A stretch of 17,635 nt of DNA from UBA6544 sp049601975 (GCA_049601975.1 JBMYRC010000081.1:1-17635); one strand, 5' to 3'. Positions 1 through 7,620 are shown, counted from the stretch's first letter. The notes: generated from the sequence alone by a model not told the origin. Translations and numbers: made by a program.

Positions 1-397
1 GCCGGTAGCCGAGCCAGGTGGTGACCAACCAAACAACGGTCAAGATAGAAAACCCAGCGGTCGCCCGCGGCCCGGCAGTTGAGCTGAACGCCACAAAGAA
101 ACCTGTCGTCCCACCGATCAGCACTGCCAGTACATAGGTCCGCCCAATCCAGCGATGGAGGCCGGGTCGGTCCCGCCGGATCGAAGATAGAAACTGCCAA
201 GGCCCCAGCAGAAGCGCCGTCAGCCCGCCGCCCACATGGAGCAGGAAGGTAAAAGGACTTTCGATCAGGTTGGCGAGGATAAACGGGGCGACGCCAGGAT
301 GGCTGGGCAGGAAGAACCGCAAGGAATACATTGCAACGCCGGTCGCAAATAATGTCATGACCAGCCAAGCGGCTCGTGGGTACCATGTTGTCTTCAT
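1..397 (-). CDS. DUF2306-type membrane protein, N-terminal part (cut by window edge)
   Basis: The first 132 codons of an integral membrane protein are visible; the rest lies beyond base 1. The ATG at 397-395 follows a good ribosome binding site (GAGAGAGGAAG, about 7 bases upstream). The translation starts MKTTWYPRAAWLVM and shows hydrophobic helices near residues 9-25, 48-66, 88-106 and 114-130. The segment HVGGGLTALLLGPWQF, followed by LHRWIGRTYV and a glycine-rich helix, matches the pattern I know from the DUF2306 family of four- to five-helix membrane proteins of unknown function. The gene is divergent from the LysR gene at 488, and LysR regulators often control a divergent neighbour, so this gene is its likely target. 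Family assignment is fairly confident; no function is known. Confidence 0.75.
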   Translation of the reverse strand, partial: MKTTWYPRAAWLVMTLFATGVAMYSLRFFLPSHPGVAPFILANLIESPFTFLLHVGGGLTALLLGPWQFLSSIRRDRPGLHRWIGRTYVLAVLIGGTTGFFVAFSSTAGPRATAGFSILTVVWLVTTWLGYR

Positions 398-487
398 GAT
401 CCAATCTTCCTCTCTCGGCGTGAGTGACTGAAGATTAGATTAACCTGGCAATGAACATAAATATAATGCATATAATATATTTTTATC
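398..487. promoter_or_regulatory. divergent promoter region between the DUF2306 gene and lysR
   Basis: This 90-bp gap separates two genes that read away from each other. The half nearest lysR (about 455-486) is almost pure A/T and carries two copies of TATAAT on the plus strand, at 462-467 and 471-476, either of which could be a -10 element. I see no convincing -35 hexamer for them. ATGCAT at 467-471 lies inside an imperfect A/T palindrome, the kind of site LysR proteins bind. The DUF2306 ribosome binding site lies in the 400-415 part. Promoter positions are inferred. Confidence 0.4.
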
Positions 488-1396
488 ATGAATGAAATTC
501 ATAATAATTTTGATCTCAACCTACTTCGTGTGTTCAGTGCGGTCCGTGCGGAAGGCCATATCGGCCGGGCCGCCATACGTTTGGGCATGACCCAGTCCGG
601 GGTCAGCCATGCCATGCAACGATTGCGACATATCGTCGGCGATCCCCTCTTTATACGTTCCAGCAAAGGCGTGGAGCCCACGGCGCGGGCGGACGAAATG
701 GCGGCTTCCGTCCAGGACTCCCTGGACAGCGCCATGGCGGCAATTTCCACCGCCCGGACCTTTGATCCAGCGACCTCTAACCGGGTATTTTGTATCGGCC
801 TGCCCGACCATGCTGTGGCCAAATATGCGCCGCTGATCTATGACGCCTTCAACGACGGCGCGCCGAAGCTGGGCATTCATCTTCACGATGCGCCGACGCC
901 GGAGGCCATCCGGCTTGTAGAGCAAGGGGAGCTCGATATAGCAGCCGGCGTGATTGGAGACCTGCCTAAGCGGTTTAAATCGATGCCCCTGTTTACCAGT
1001 CAGCTCGTGGTCATTGCCTCGAAACAACACCCGGATATTAAGGGTAAGATTGATCTCGCCGATTATCGCAAGGCACGCCATTTGATCTATTCAGCGCCGG
1101 GACCGATGAAAAGTGGTCTCGGCGAAGTCTTAGCCAAACGAGGCATCATCCGCGATATCGGCATGACCATCAGCGGCCACCTCGCCGTGCCGGTGATCAT
1201 AGCCGGCTCCAGCCTCATCGCTTCGGTGACGCGGGAGCTGGCGGAACCTTATGCAGAAAAATACGGGCTTCAGATATTGAAGCTGCCTTTCGACATTCCC
1301 GATATCCCGGTCAGCCTATTCTGGCACGAGCGGAATGACCGGGATGCCGGACATCAATGGCTAAGGGAAATGGCGGTGAGGATGACCAGGCGGTAA
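488..1396 (+). CDS. LysR-family transcriptional regulator
   Basis: A 302-residue protein of normal LysR length. Residues 8-66 form the N-terminal winged helix-turn-helix: DLNLLRVFSAVRAEG, then GRAAIRLGMTQSGVSHAMQR as the recognition part, then GDPLFIR and PTARA, all LysR hallmarks. Residues 90-300 fit the type-2 periplasmic-binding-like effector domain that senses a small ligand. LysR proteins act as DNA-bound tetramers, often on the intergenic region shared with a divergent gene, here the DUF2306 gene. I see no strong ribosome binding site ahead of the ATG at 488; the start is kept because it places FDLNLLR at the usual distance from the N-terminus. The stop codon runs straight into a broken integrase gene, so lysR and its divergent neighbour may belong to an integrated segment. 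Ligand and target are not deducible. Confidence 0.93.
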   Translation: MNEIHNNFDLNLLRVFSAVRAEGHIGRAAIRLGMTQSGVSHAMQRLRHIVGDPLFIRSSKGVEPTARADEMAASVQDSLDSAMAAISTARTFDPATSNRVFCIGLPDHAVAKYAPLIYDAFNDGAPKLGIHLHDAPTPEAIRLVEQGELDIAAGVIGDLPKRFKSMPLFTSQLVVIASKQHPDIKGKIDLADYRKARHLIYSAPGPMKSGLGEVLAKRGIIRDIGMTISGHLAVPVIIAGSSLIASVTRELAEPYAEKYGLQILKLPFDIPDIPVSLFWHERNDRDAGHQWLREMAVRMTRR

Positions 1397-1404
1397 TTCG
1401 ATAC

Positions 1405-1661
1405 CGTAAACTGTTTAAGAATGAGAGTTTTGGGAATTGGTGCAGCGGGCCGTCCTTGCGGCTAATCTGGACGGATTATCGCCGCATGGATTGCGGAAAC
1501 CTGCAGCCGTGCGCCCTGCGGAGGACGGACATTCTGATCACGAAATAATAGCTATGGGTGGATGGGATACGCTGAAAGAAGTGTCCCACTACACAAAAGG
1601 TGTGCGCCGTAAACGCCTCGCTGGGAATGTGCTGAAAAAGGCGCGAGAAGCACAGGAATAG
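1405..1661 (+). pseudogene. remnant of a tyrosine recombinase (phage/island integrase), C-terminal part
   Basis: The catalytic C-terminal end of a tyrosine recombinase is recognisable in two reading frames. Near 1405-1440 one frame reads FKNESFGNW, resembling the SFGNWF segment of island integrases. From about 1450 the next frame reads DGLSPHGLRK (His at 1485, Arg at 1494: the H-x-x-R box), then DHEIIAMGGWDTLKEVSHYTK, in which Trp replaces the second catalytic His and Tyr at 1590-1592 is the presumed nucleophile. The frame ends in TAG at 1659-1661. The N-terminal DNA-binding domain and the first catalytic Arg are missing and the two frames do not join, so this is a dead fragment. It reads towards the 3' end of tRNA-Phe at 1719, a classic integrase/attachment-site position. 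A functional short protein from the second frame is unlikely. Confidence 0.75.
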
Positions 1662-1718
1662 AACAAAACTTCCTAACCTTCTTAAAACATCAATACTTTT
1701 AATGGGTTAAGAAATAAA

Positions 1719-1794
<76 letters not shown>

Positions 1795-1803
1795 ACACGC
1801 GCC

Positions 1804-1809
1804 ATCATA
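1804..1809 (-). promoter_or_regulatory. candidate -10 box of the tRNA-Phe promoter
   Basis: On the minus strand TATGAT (one mismatch from TATAAT) lies 9 bases before the mature tRNA 5' end, so transcription would begin just ahead of the tRNA. The region 17 bases further upstream (TTTTCT) is a poor -35 match. The G/C-rich stretch between the -10 and the tRNA resembles a stringent discriminator. This is a positional inference only. Confidence 0.35.
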
Positions 1810-1912
1810 CGGGCGAGCGCACTAATAGAAAAATTTATCCCGGTTGTCCACCGGAAAGGCACGCCCGAATCGCGCCATATCGAAATTAAACGATATTTCG
1901 ACCTGGAACCCT

Positions 1913-2365
1913 CTAGGAGGAAGCCGAATTCGCGATGCTTTTGACGAGACCAAGGAATTTCCGCTGCACATCCGCGGGTGCCGCCACATAGTTACGCACG
2001 AGTTCAAGCGTTTCGCGCTTCATGTGGAAGGATTCCTTACGCTTGTCTTCTTCGTCTTTCGGCTCCGCGAATTCCTTGAAGAACCATTGCACCGGCACAT
2101 CCAAAACCTGGGAAATCTGCCATAACTTACTGGCGGAAATCCGATTCATCCCTCGTTCATACTTCTGCAACTGCTGGAAGGTAAGTCCAATGGCAGTCGC
2201 CAGTTCCGTCTGACTCAATCCGCACAGCACCCGTCGTTGCCTGACCCGTTGCCCGACATAGACATCGATCTCCCGAGGGCCATCTTCCAAGACCGTACGC
2301 CAACGGCGGCGTGGCTTTGCTCTGGGCTTCTTCGTCTCTGTTGTTGTCTTAGGTGTTACTGCCAT
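1913..2365 (-). CDS. XRE-family helix-turn-helix transcriptional regulator
   Basis: A 150-residue Cro/C1-type DNA-binding protein. Residues 38-95 carry the helix-turn-helix: VGQRVRQRRVLCGLSQTELA, then GLTFQQLQKYERG as the recognition helix, and ISASKLWQISQVLDVPVQWF as the packing helices. The first 25 residues are very basic (KKPRAKPRRRWR), a probable non-specific DNA contact tail. The last 50 residues, rich in charged residues, look helical and may dimerise. Such single-domain regulators with a short C-terminal tail are common in Rhodospirillales; I cannot name its regulon. It lies between yacG and tRNA-Phe and is likely a separate transcription unit, because 156 bp separate it from yacG. 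A perfect dyad 13 bp upstream of its start suggests autoregulation. Confidence 0.9.
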   Translation of the reverse strand: MAVTPKTTTETKKPRAKPRRRWRTVLEDGPREIDVYVGQRVRQRRVLCGLSQTELATAIGLTFQQLQKYERGMNRISASKLWQISQVLDVPVQWFFKEFAEPKDEEDKRKESFHMKRETLELVRNYVAAPADVQRKFLGLVKSIANSASS

Positions 2366-2377
2366 GTTGTCCTCATC

Positions 2378-2395
2378 GCACCGCTAGGTCGGTGC
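2378..2395. promoter_or_regulatory. inverted repeat upstream of the XRE regulator, candidate operator
   Basis: GCACCG, six bases (CTAGGT), then CGGTGC forms a perfect 6+6 bp dyad. It starts 13 bp upstream of the XRE start codon, where binding would overlap the promoter or leader. XRE regulators typically bind such short dyads and repress themselves. Because the arms are G/C-rich, an RNA hairpin in the leader is an alternative. The rest of the gap (2396-2521) holds no gene; a weaker A/T-rich stem, ACAACA/TGTTGT at 2495-2516, lies just after yacG. Confidence 0.35.
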
Positions 2396-2521
2396 TAGAA
2401 ACTATTAGATCGACTACGTTTAACACAACCGCCTGTCACGGGAAAATGCAGAAATAAATCGTCGCCAACGCAACGTAACGCTGTTAGATTCCGAACAACA
2501 AATAACTTTATGTTGTAAACA

Positions 2522-2719
2522 TTATTTGATTTTTCCCAAAAGATCATCGTGATTTGCTAATTCGCTCTCAAATTCCTCAAAACTCACCTCTTCGTCACTC
2601 GGCAATCGGTAATTACCATTGAGCCAACTGCCAAGATCAAGATCAGCACATCTCTTGGAGCAAAATGGTTGATACTGTTTAACATTCGCTTTGCGACATA
2701 TAGGGCACCTAGCTGTCAT
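2522..2719 (-). CDS. yacG: YacG zinc-binding protein, DNA gyrase inhibitor family
   Basis: A 65-residue protein with the diagnostic zinc-ribbon: Cys5 and Cys8 (CPIC) pair with Cys20 and Cys24 (FCSKRC), followed by ADLDLGSWLNGNYRLP, the conserved YacG signature. In E. coli YacG binds the GyrB C-terminal region and blocks DNA binding by gyrase; the same role is assumed here. Its ATG overlaps the stop of the RNase gene in an ATGA (2716-2719), so the two are translationally coupled. It is the last gene of the hisG-to-yacG run. The acidic C-terminal tail (EEVSFEEFESE) is normal for the family. Start and end are well supported. Confidence 0.95.
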   Translation of the reverse strand: MTARCPICRKANVKQYQPFCSKRCADLDLGSWLNGNYRLPSDEEVSFEEFESELANHDDLLGKIK

Positions 2720-4113
2720 GTTCCTGTCCGGTTTTCAGTCTCGATCCGAAAACTCGCTTCGTCATTGTCCTCGATCAATGACAGAGCTCCTCCCAATCGC
2801 CGTGTAGTTTCTCTGAAGGCCAATTCGAACTCTCCGCGCAGTAAAGAAACCAATCGCGGTGCCGCGATCAAACGGAACCCGCTAGCGCCTTTTGTCCGCA
2901 AGAGTTGTCGAAGGGCGTCGCACGCCAGGACTTCTGCTGCTGGTTGTATCGACCCCGCTACCCTCTGCGTGAGCAATTCATGCAGCGCGGGACCATCTCG
3001 CCGGCGGGTAATTTCAATCAAACCGGCAGCCGTCATTCCAAGCACATCGACAGGGACGGACGAGTCCTTTAACTCCCGCTTCATCGCGTCGACTAGCTTA
3101 CGTCTATGCTCGCGGCGGCGCATGGTAATGAAATCGACGACTATCAAACCGGCCAGATTCCGCAACCGAATCTGTCTGGCAATCTCCACGGCGGCGGACA
3201 TATTCGTAGCCAAAATGGCATCATCGACACGCCCCTTTCCGCCGGCCGAGCCCAAATCGACATCAATGACCGTCAGCGCCTCTGTAAAGTCAAAGGTCAA
3301 TCGCGCGCCCCTTGGCAGCTCAACGGTTCGGTTAGTCAATTCCTCGATTTGATCAGCAATCCCATAGGATTCGAAAATCGGTTCCGCCTCATCGTGGAAT
3401 TGAATATTGGCTGCAATATCGGGCCGTTGTCGCTTCATTCTCCTCATCAGGTCGAGATAGACACCACGGTCATCGACCAAAATGATGGATTCCGATGCCA
3501 CGCGGTCCCTGAGCCTACGTTCAACCAGGGACGGTGGCGGCAAAAGGCAGGCGGGGACATCGGACGTCTTTTCGGTGGCATCGCGCCAACGGGCGCGCAG
3601 CGCCGTCATTTCGGCAGACAGGACGGTATCGTCGGCATATTGTGCCTGGGTACGTATCGTCCAACCTTCACCGTCCTGCAACCAACTCGCAATCCGGGCT
3701 TCCAAATTGTCACGGCGCCGGCCAGATTTCAATGATCGCGGCCAGCGAACATCTTCGCCGCCAGGCCGATAAACGAAATAACTGCCAGAAATCGATGTTT
3801 CCCGGCGGATGGTCGGCGCCTTTCCCGAAGCCGCCTCACGAGCGATCTGGACAATGATCGCCTCTCCCTCATGAAGTGAGGTCGCGCGGCTCAAGAACGC
3901 GTTCTCGCCAATGCCAATATCAATGAAAGCGGCACCCATGCCCTTTTCGATTTTGATCACGCGTCCCCTATACACGCCTTCCAAGAGCGGCGGTCGGGAG
4001 ATGCTTTCGATCATGAATTCGCGCAGTTTGTCGCGCTCGTCGACAAACGCCATCCGCGTTTCTCCCGGCGATATTTCGACAAGTATATTTTCCGTCACTG
4101 CGCTCACTCCCAT
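2716..4113 (-). CDS. ribonuclease E/G family protein, short form lacking the zinc-link motif
   Basis: A 465-residue endoribonuclease of the RNase E/G family, close in length to E. coli RNase G (489). An S1 RNA-binding domain lies at about 45-90 (GVYRGRVIKIEKGMGAAFID). The DNase I-like catalytic core contains TEALTVIDVD and LRNLAGLIVVDFI. Asp284 and Asp327 are 43 residues apart, exactly as the two metal-binding Asp of E. coli RNase E (303 and 346). Two oddities: the usual DxN at the first site is DVD (Asp286), and after ITRRRDGPALHE the CPxCxG zinc-link that joins RNase E/G dimers is absent (only one Cys, 398). It has no long scaffold tail. It overlaps maf by 10 bp and yacG by 4 bp. It probably acts in RNA processing; the main RNase E would be encoded elsewhere. 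Confidence 0.88.
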   Translation of the reverse strand: MGVSAVTENILVEISPGETRMAFVDERDKLREFMIESISRPPLLEGVYRGRVIKIEKGMGAAFIDIGIGENAFLSRATSLHEGEAIIVQIAREAASGKAPTIRRETSISGSYFVYRPGGEDVRWPRSLKSGRRRDNLEARIASWLQDGEGWTIRTQAQYADDTVLSAEMTALRARWRDATEKTSDVPACLLPPPSLVERRLRDRVASESIILVDDRGVYLDLMRRMKRQRPDIAANIQFHDEAEPIFESYGIADQIEELTNRTVELPRGARLTFDFTEALTVIDVDLGSAGGKGRVDDAILATNMSAAVEIARQIRLRNLAGLIVVDFITMRRREHRRKLVDAMKRELKDSSVPVDVLGMTAAGLIEITRRRDGPALHELLTQRVAGSIQPAAEVLACDALRQLLRTKGASGFRLIAAPRLVSLLRGEFELAFRETTRRLGGALSLIEDNDEASFRIETENRTGT

Positions 4114-4688
4114 CCCAATCCGGATAACAAAGTAGCTGTCTCATAGAGAGGCAACCCAACGACGTTCGAATAGGATCCGTTTATCCTGGTGACAAAGGCG
4201 GCAGCACGGCCCTGGATCGCGTATCCGCCGGCCTTTCCTTGCCATTCGCCGCAATCCAAATAATTCCGCATCTCTTGCTGGCTCAAGCGCTTGAACTTAA
4301 CCCGGGTCTCCACCAATCGCTCGCTCACCGCACCGTCCGGAGAGATAATTGCCACCCCACCGAAGACGCGATGTGCGCGCCCAGAGAGCAATTCCAAACA
4401 TCGCTTTGCCGTCGCCTCGTCCTCTGCTTTCGGCAGAATGCGGCGCCCGACTCCAACGACCGTGTCAGCGCCGATAATCCAGGCTTCGGTCTCGTGCCCG
4501 GCTATCGCGCGCGCTTTTCCGCGCGCCAGCCGAGCGGCATGCTGGCGCGGTAATTCTCGTGCGAGCGGCGTTTCATCGATATCGGCGGGCCGCACTTCAT
4601 TCGGTGTAATTCTGATCTGTGCTAGCAGTTCAAGCCTCCTCGGAGACGCGGAAGCCAATATCAAGCGCGATGTACGGTTAGAATTCAT
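4104..4688 (-). CDS. maf: Maf-type nucleoside triphosphate pyrophosphatase
   Basis: A 194-residue Maf-family protein. It shows the opening LILASASPRRLELL (residues 9-22), GADTVV with the catalytic Asp75, and the C-terminal AGGYAIQGRAAAF and RINGSYSNVVGLPLYE, all family signatures. Maf enzymes hydrolyse non-canonical or pyrimidine dNTP/NTP to the monophosphate, keeping odd bases out of nucleic acids; older names call it a septum-formation inhibitor. I chose the ATG at 4688, which puts LILAS eight residues from the N-terminus as in homologues. An upstream in-frame TTG at 4709 would add seven residues. Neither has a strong ribosome binding site, so coupling to the phosphatase gene just upstream is likely. 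Its end overlaps the RNase gene by 10 bp. Confidence 0.93.
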   Translation of the reverse strand: MNSNRTSRLILASASPRRLELLAQIRITPNEVRPADIDETPLARELPRQHAARLARGKARAIAGHETEAWIIGADTVVGVGRRILPKAEDEATAKRCLELLSGRAHRVFGGVAIISPDGAVSERLVETRVKFKRLSQQEMRNYLDCGEWQGKAGGYAIQGRAAAFVTRINGSYSNVVGLPLYETATLLSGLGWE

Positions 4689-4715
4689 TCGGTTCGTATT
4701 GCATATCAATCCAGG

Positions 4716-5159
4716 TCACGTATCCAGTGGCGGTGACGACGGAAACCGTTCTCGAATGCGCGCCATTAGTTGATCCCTAACTTGGCGATAAGCAGCCAAG
4801 CGGGAATCACGATTTCCTTCCACGATGCTCGGATCGAACGTATGCCAGAATTCCAGCTCCACCGCCATGGTCCGAGTAAGCTCAACGGCGCGGTGCTGGG
4901 CTTCCGGCGACAGTGTAATAATCAGATCGTAATATTCGTCTTCCAAGTCATCGAAACTTTTCGAGCGATGGCGTGAAAGATCGATCCCAATCTCATCCAA
5001 TACCTCGATGGCGAATGAGTCGATTTCGCCAGACCGCACCCCTACAGAATCGACATAAATCCGATGCCGCTGTAAATGCTTCAGAATGCTTTCCGCCATG
5101 GGGGAACGAAGAGCATTTTCTGTACAGGCAAACAATACCGCGCCGGGAAGGTCACTCAT
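4716..5159 (-). CDS. low-molecular-weight protein tyrosine phosphatase-like protein
   Basis: A 147-residue protein of the LMW-PTPase/ArsC-like fold. The phosphate loop CTENALRSPMAE (Cys12 to Arg18, the CX5R signature) sits right after the first strand. The general acid is in the motif FDPS (Asp109), and HRSKSFDDL and YYDLIITLSPEAQ match the middle of the family. The usual CxGN start of the loop is CTEN here, a variant known from the alphaproteobacterial members beside hisD and maf. Family members remove phosphate from tyrosine of proteins or reduce arsenate; which applies is unclear. A good ribosome binding site (GGGAAG) precedes the ATG. It is 27 bp downstream of UPF0262 and directly upstream of maf. 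Confidence 0.88.
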   Translation of the reverse strand: MSDLPGAVLFACTENALRSPMAESILKHLQRHRIYVDSVGVRSGEIDSFAIEVLDEIGIDLSRHRSKSFDDLEDEYYDLIITLSPEAQHRAVELTRTMAVELEFWHTFDPSIVEGNRDSRLAAYRQVRDQLMARIRERFPSSPPLDT

Positions 5160-5186
5160 GGACTTGTACTTCCCGCGACATTCCCA

Positions 5187-5660
5187 TCATCCCCGGATAT
5201 GCAGGACACAGACGAGCGTAAACAACCGCCGTGCTGTATCGAAGTCGACCTCAACCGTCTCCTTCAAGCGCTCAAGTAGGATATCGGAGCCTTCATCGTG
5301 TAGGCCTCGCCGAGCCATATCGACAGTCTCGATTTGCGACGGAGTCAATTTTTTGATCGCATCGTAATAACTTTCGCATATCTGAAAATAATCGCGGATC
5401 AGACGCCGCAACGGAACTAATGGGACCGAGACCTCACGCATAGATACATCTTCGGTCGTTCGAATATCCAGAATCAATCTGCTGCGGTCTTCGACCCGAA
5501 GGTGCAAATGGAAAGGCCCCTCCAGTTCGCCAGAGGGTGCGAAATAATTCGATTCCAACAAATCGTAGATCGCTACCGCGCGCTCTTGTTCGACTTCCGG
5601 ACTCCTGCGAATGATCGACGTCTCGTCAAGAAAGATTTGCGCGATTTGGTGCTCCGGCAT
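5187..5660 (-). CDS. UPF0262 family protein
   Basis: A 157-residue cytoplasmic protein of the UPF0262 family, known mainly from alphaproteobacteria and with no assigned function. Recognised by IAQIFLDETSIIRRSPEVEQ at the N-terminus, GPFHLHLRVEDRSRLILDIR in the middle and the conserved tail ARRLFTLVCVLHIRG. No signal peptide or membrane segment is present. The ATG follows a GGAAGG ribosome binding site. It lies 15 bp after hisD and 27 bp before the phosphatase gene, an order typical for the class. Co-transcription with hisD does not by itself imply a role in histidine synthesis. Confidence 0.93.
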   Translation of the reverse strand: MPEHQIAQIFLDETSIIRRSPEVEQERAVAIYDLLESNYFAPSGELEGPFHLHLRVEDRSRLILDIRTTEDVSMREVSVPLVPLRRLIRDYFQICESYYDAIKKLTPSQIETVDMARRGLHDEGSDILLERLKETVEVDFDTARRLFTLVCVLHIRG

Positions 5661-5675
5661 GGCGGGCCTTCCAAA

Positions 5676-6968
5676 TCAGCGATCGAGCCGAATCGCCACA
5701 GAGAGCGCGTGGGCGTCCAAACCTTCAGCTTCAGCCAATGCGACGGCGCTGGGGCCGATACGACCCAAGCTTTCCCGGTCACAAGTGACCATTGTGGTCC
5801 GCTTCATAAAATCGGGCACGCCCAGCCCCGAGGAAAACCGCGCGCTACGCGATGTCGGCAATACGTGGTTTGGCCCCGCCACATAGTCACCGATGGCTTC
5901 AGGCGTATAACGGCCGAGGAAAATAGCACCGGCGTGAGATATCTTCTCAGCTAAAACTTCCGGATTGTCGACGGCTAACTCCAAGTGTTCCGGCGCGATC
6001 CGATCTACCAATTTCACCGTGTCGTCGAGCGATCCAACGACGACGACCGCTCCTTGATCGCGCCAACTTTCCGCTGCGATTTTAGCGCGCGGGAGTGTCA
6101 TGAGGCGCGCGTCTATCGCCGCCGAGACGAGATCAGCAAATTCGGACGAATCGGTTATCAACACCGATTGCGCGGCCGCATCGTGTTCCGCTTGCGACAA
6201 TAGATCGACTGCAATCCAATCCGGGTCGTTCTCCCCGTCGGCGACGACCAGAATTTCAGACGGCCCCGCAATTAAATCAATACCTACAATGCCGAACACT
6301 CGGCGCTTTGCCGCCGCTACATAGGCGTTACCGGGACCGACGATCTTATCCACCGACCGGATCGTCTCCGTCCCATAGGCCAACGCCGCCACCGCCTGCG
6401 CGCCACCAATTCGGTAGATTTCACTGACACCCGCGATCTTGGCCGCCGCCAATACCAGCGGATTGATCACGCCATCCGGTGTCGGAACCACCATGACGAT
6501 ACGTTGCACACCGGCGACGTTTGCTGGGACAGCATTCATCAACACGGAGCTTGGATATGAGGCCGTACCCCCCGGTACGTAAAGGCCGACGGCATCAAGT
6601 GGCGTCCACCGCGCGCCAAGCTTCACACCTTCGCGATCTTCGAATTCGAGCGCCTCCGGAAGTTGCGTCTCGTGAAAGGCTCGAATACGGGACGCGGCTA
6701 TTTCCAACGCCCTAATCGTCTTCGGATCGCACGCGTCAACCGCGTCGTCGATTTGGCGCGCATCGACCGCGAATTCGCCAGGTGTCAGGGACAGCCGGTC
6801 GAACTTATCCGTATACGCCGCCACTGCTTGATCGCCGTTTTGCCGCACATCATTAACGATGGATGCCGCGACCGCGTCGACATCCTCTTCAATGTCCCGT
6901 TTTGCAGAGACAAAGAGCTCGAAGTCGGCCTCGAAATTCGGGTTCGATGTCTCGAGCCTAAGCGGCAT
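5676..6968 (-). CDS. hisD: histidinol dehydrogenase
   Basis: HisD catalyses the last two steps of histidine synthesis, oxidising L-histidinol to L-histidine with two NAD+, using one zinc. With the start chosen here the protein has 430 residues and its key residues align almost one to one with E. coli HisD: zinc ligands Gln259 and His262 (LLSQAEHD), Asp361 (AIGDYVAGPNH) and His420, and catalytic Glu327-His328 (IAPEHLEL). GLYVPGGTASYPSSVLM and GPSEILVVAD are also diagnostic. The ATG at 6968 (MPLRLE) is preferred because AGAGAGG lies 7 bases upstream. An in-frame start at 7004 would add 12 unconserved residues. The gene overlaps the hisG end by 11 bp, so the two are coupled. Confidence 0.97.
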   Translation of the reverse strand: MPLRLETSNPNFEADFELFVSAKRDIEEDVDAVAASIVNDVRQNGDQAVAAYTDKFDRLSLTPGEFAVDARQIDDAVDACDPKTIRALEIAASRIRAFHETQLPEALEFEDREGVKLGARWTPLDAVGLYVPGGTASYPSSVLMNAVPANVAGVQRIVMVVPTPDGVINPLVLAAAKIAGVSEIYRIGGAQAVAALAYGTETIRSVDKIVGPGNAYVAAAKRRVFGIVGIDLIAGPSEILVVADGENDPDWIAVDLLSQAEHDAAAQSVLITDSSEFADLVSAAIDARLMTLPRAKIAAESWRDQGAVVVVGSLDDTVKLVDRIAPEHLELAVDNPEVLAEKISHAGAIFLGRYTPEAIGDYVAGPNHVLPTSRSARFSSGLGVPDFMKRTTMVTCDRESLGRIGPSAVALAEAEGLDAHALSVAIRLDR

Positions 6969-7620
6969 CGGCAACCTCTCTGAAGCGGTCGACCCAACCG
7001 CCAACCTCGGCAGGCCGGGTCTTCAGCGCGGTGCGGTTGACGACGAAACGGCTCGAAATTTCGACAATCGTTTCCAATTCCACCAACCCGTTCTCTTCAA
7101 GCGTCTTGCCCGTAGAAACAAGATCGACAATCCGCCGACAGAGGCCCAAATTAGGCGCCAGTTCCATCGCGCCATTCAATTTGATGCATTCCGCCTGCAC
7201 ACCCCGGCTCGCGAAGTGTCGTTTGGTGATCCCGGGATATTTCGTTGCAATTCGGATGTGGCTCCAACGGCTCGGGTCGTCCTCTAACGCCATGGCCTTG
7301 GGGGCCGCGACAGAAAGTCGGCATTTCCCAATATCCAAATCAACCGGCGCATATATCTCCGAATAGTCGAATTCCATCAACACGTCGTTTCCGGAAACCC
7401 CCAAATGCGCTGCTCCAAACGCGACAAAGGTCGCAACATCGAAACTGCGCACGCGAATTATGCTCAGCTCCGGAATATTGGTGGCGAATTTCAACAAGCG
7501 CGAGTCCGGATCGTCGAAAGCGGATTCCGGTTCTATCCCGGCGGCCCGCACCAACGGCATGACTTCGCGAAGAATACGGCCCTTGGGCAGCGCCAGAACC
7601 AAAGCCTCGTTCGACAACAC
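6958..7620 (-). CDS. hisG: ATP phosphoribosyltransferase, short form
   Basis: HisG catalyses the committed first step of histidine synthesis, joining ATP and PRPP. At 220 residues it is the short form (HisGS), lacking the C-terminal regulatory domain, and should need a HisZ partner, which is not in this window. Signatures: LVLALPKGRILREV at 7-20, the DVATFVAFGAAHLGVSGNDV strand-loop, and the PRPP loop DLVSTGKTLEENGL near residue 170. The start is GTG at 7620, placing LALPKGR near the N-terminus as in homologues; the ribosome binding site is weak. Upstream, 79 bp separate it from the oxygenase gene on the same strand. I see no strong promoter in that gap, so part of its transcription may come from the catabolic genes. 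Confidence 0.96.
   Translation of the reverse strand: MLSNEALVLALPKGRILREVMPLVRAAGIEPESAFDDPDSRLLKFATNIPELSIIRVRSFDVATFVAFGAAHLGVSGNDVLMEFDYSEIYAPVDLDIGKCRLSVAAPKAMALEDDPSRWSHIRIATKYPGITKRHFASRGVQAECIKLNGAMELAPNLGLCRRIVDLVSTGKTLEENGLVELETIVEISSRFVVNRTALKTRPAEVGGWVDRFREVADAA

Noticed and set aside
521..1081. 186-residue open frame on the minus strand
   Set aside because: Fully antisense to the intact LysR gene, with no known motif.
2495..2516. ACAACA/TGTTGT stem after yacG as a terminator
   Set aside because: The stem is short and A/T-rich and no U-tract follows in the minus-strand transcript.
2669..3352. 227-residue open frame on the plus strand
   Set aside because: Lies opposite yacG and the RNase E/G gene, both with clear family signatures; the plus frame is rich in Ser/Arg as expected for an antisense shadow.
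6969..7004. Upstream in-frame start for hisD
   Set aside because: It would add 12 unconserved residues and overlap hisG by 47 bp, whereas the ATG at 6968 has a good ribosome binding site and gives residue numbering matching E. coli HisD.
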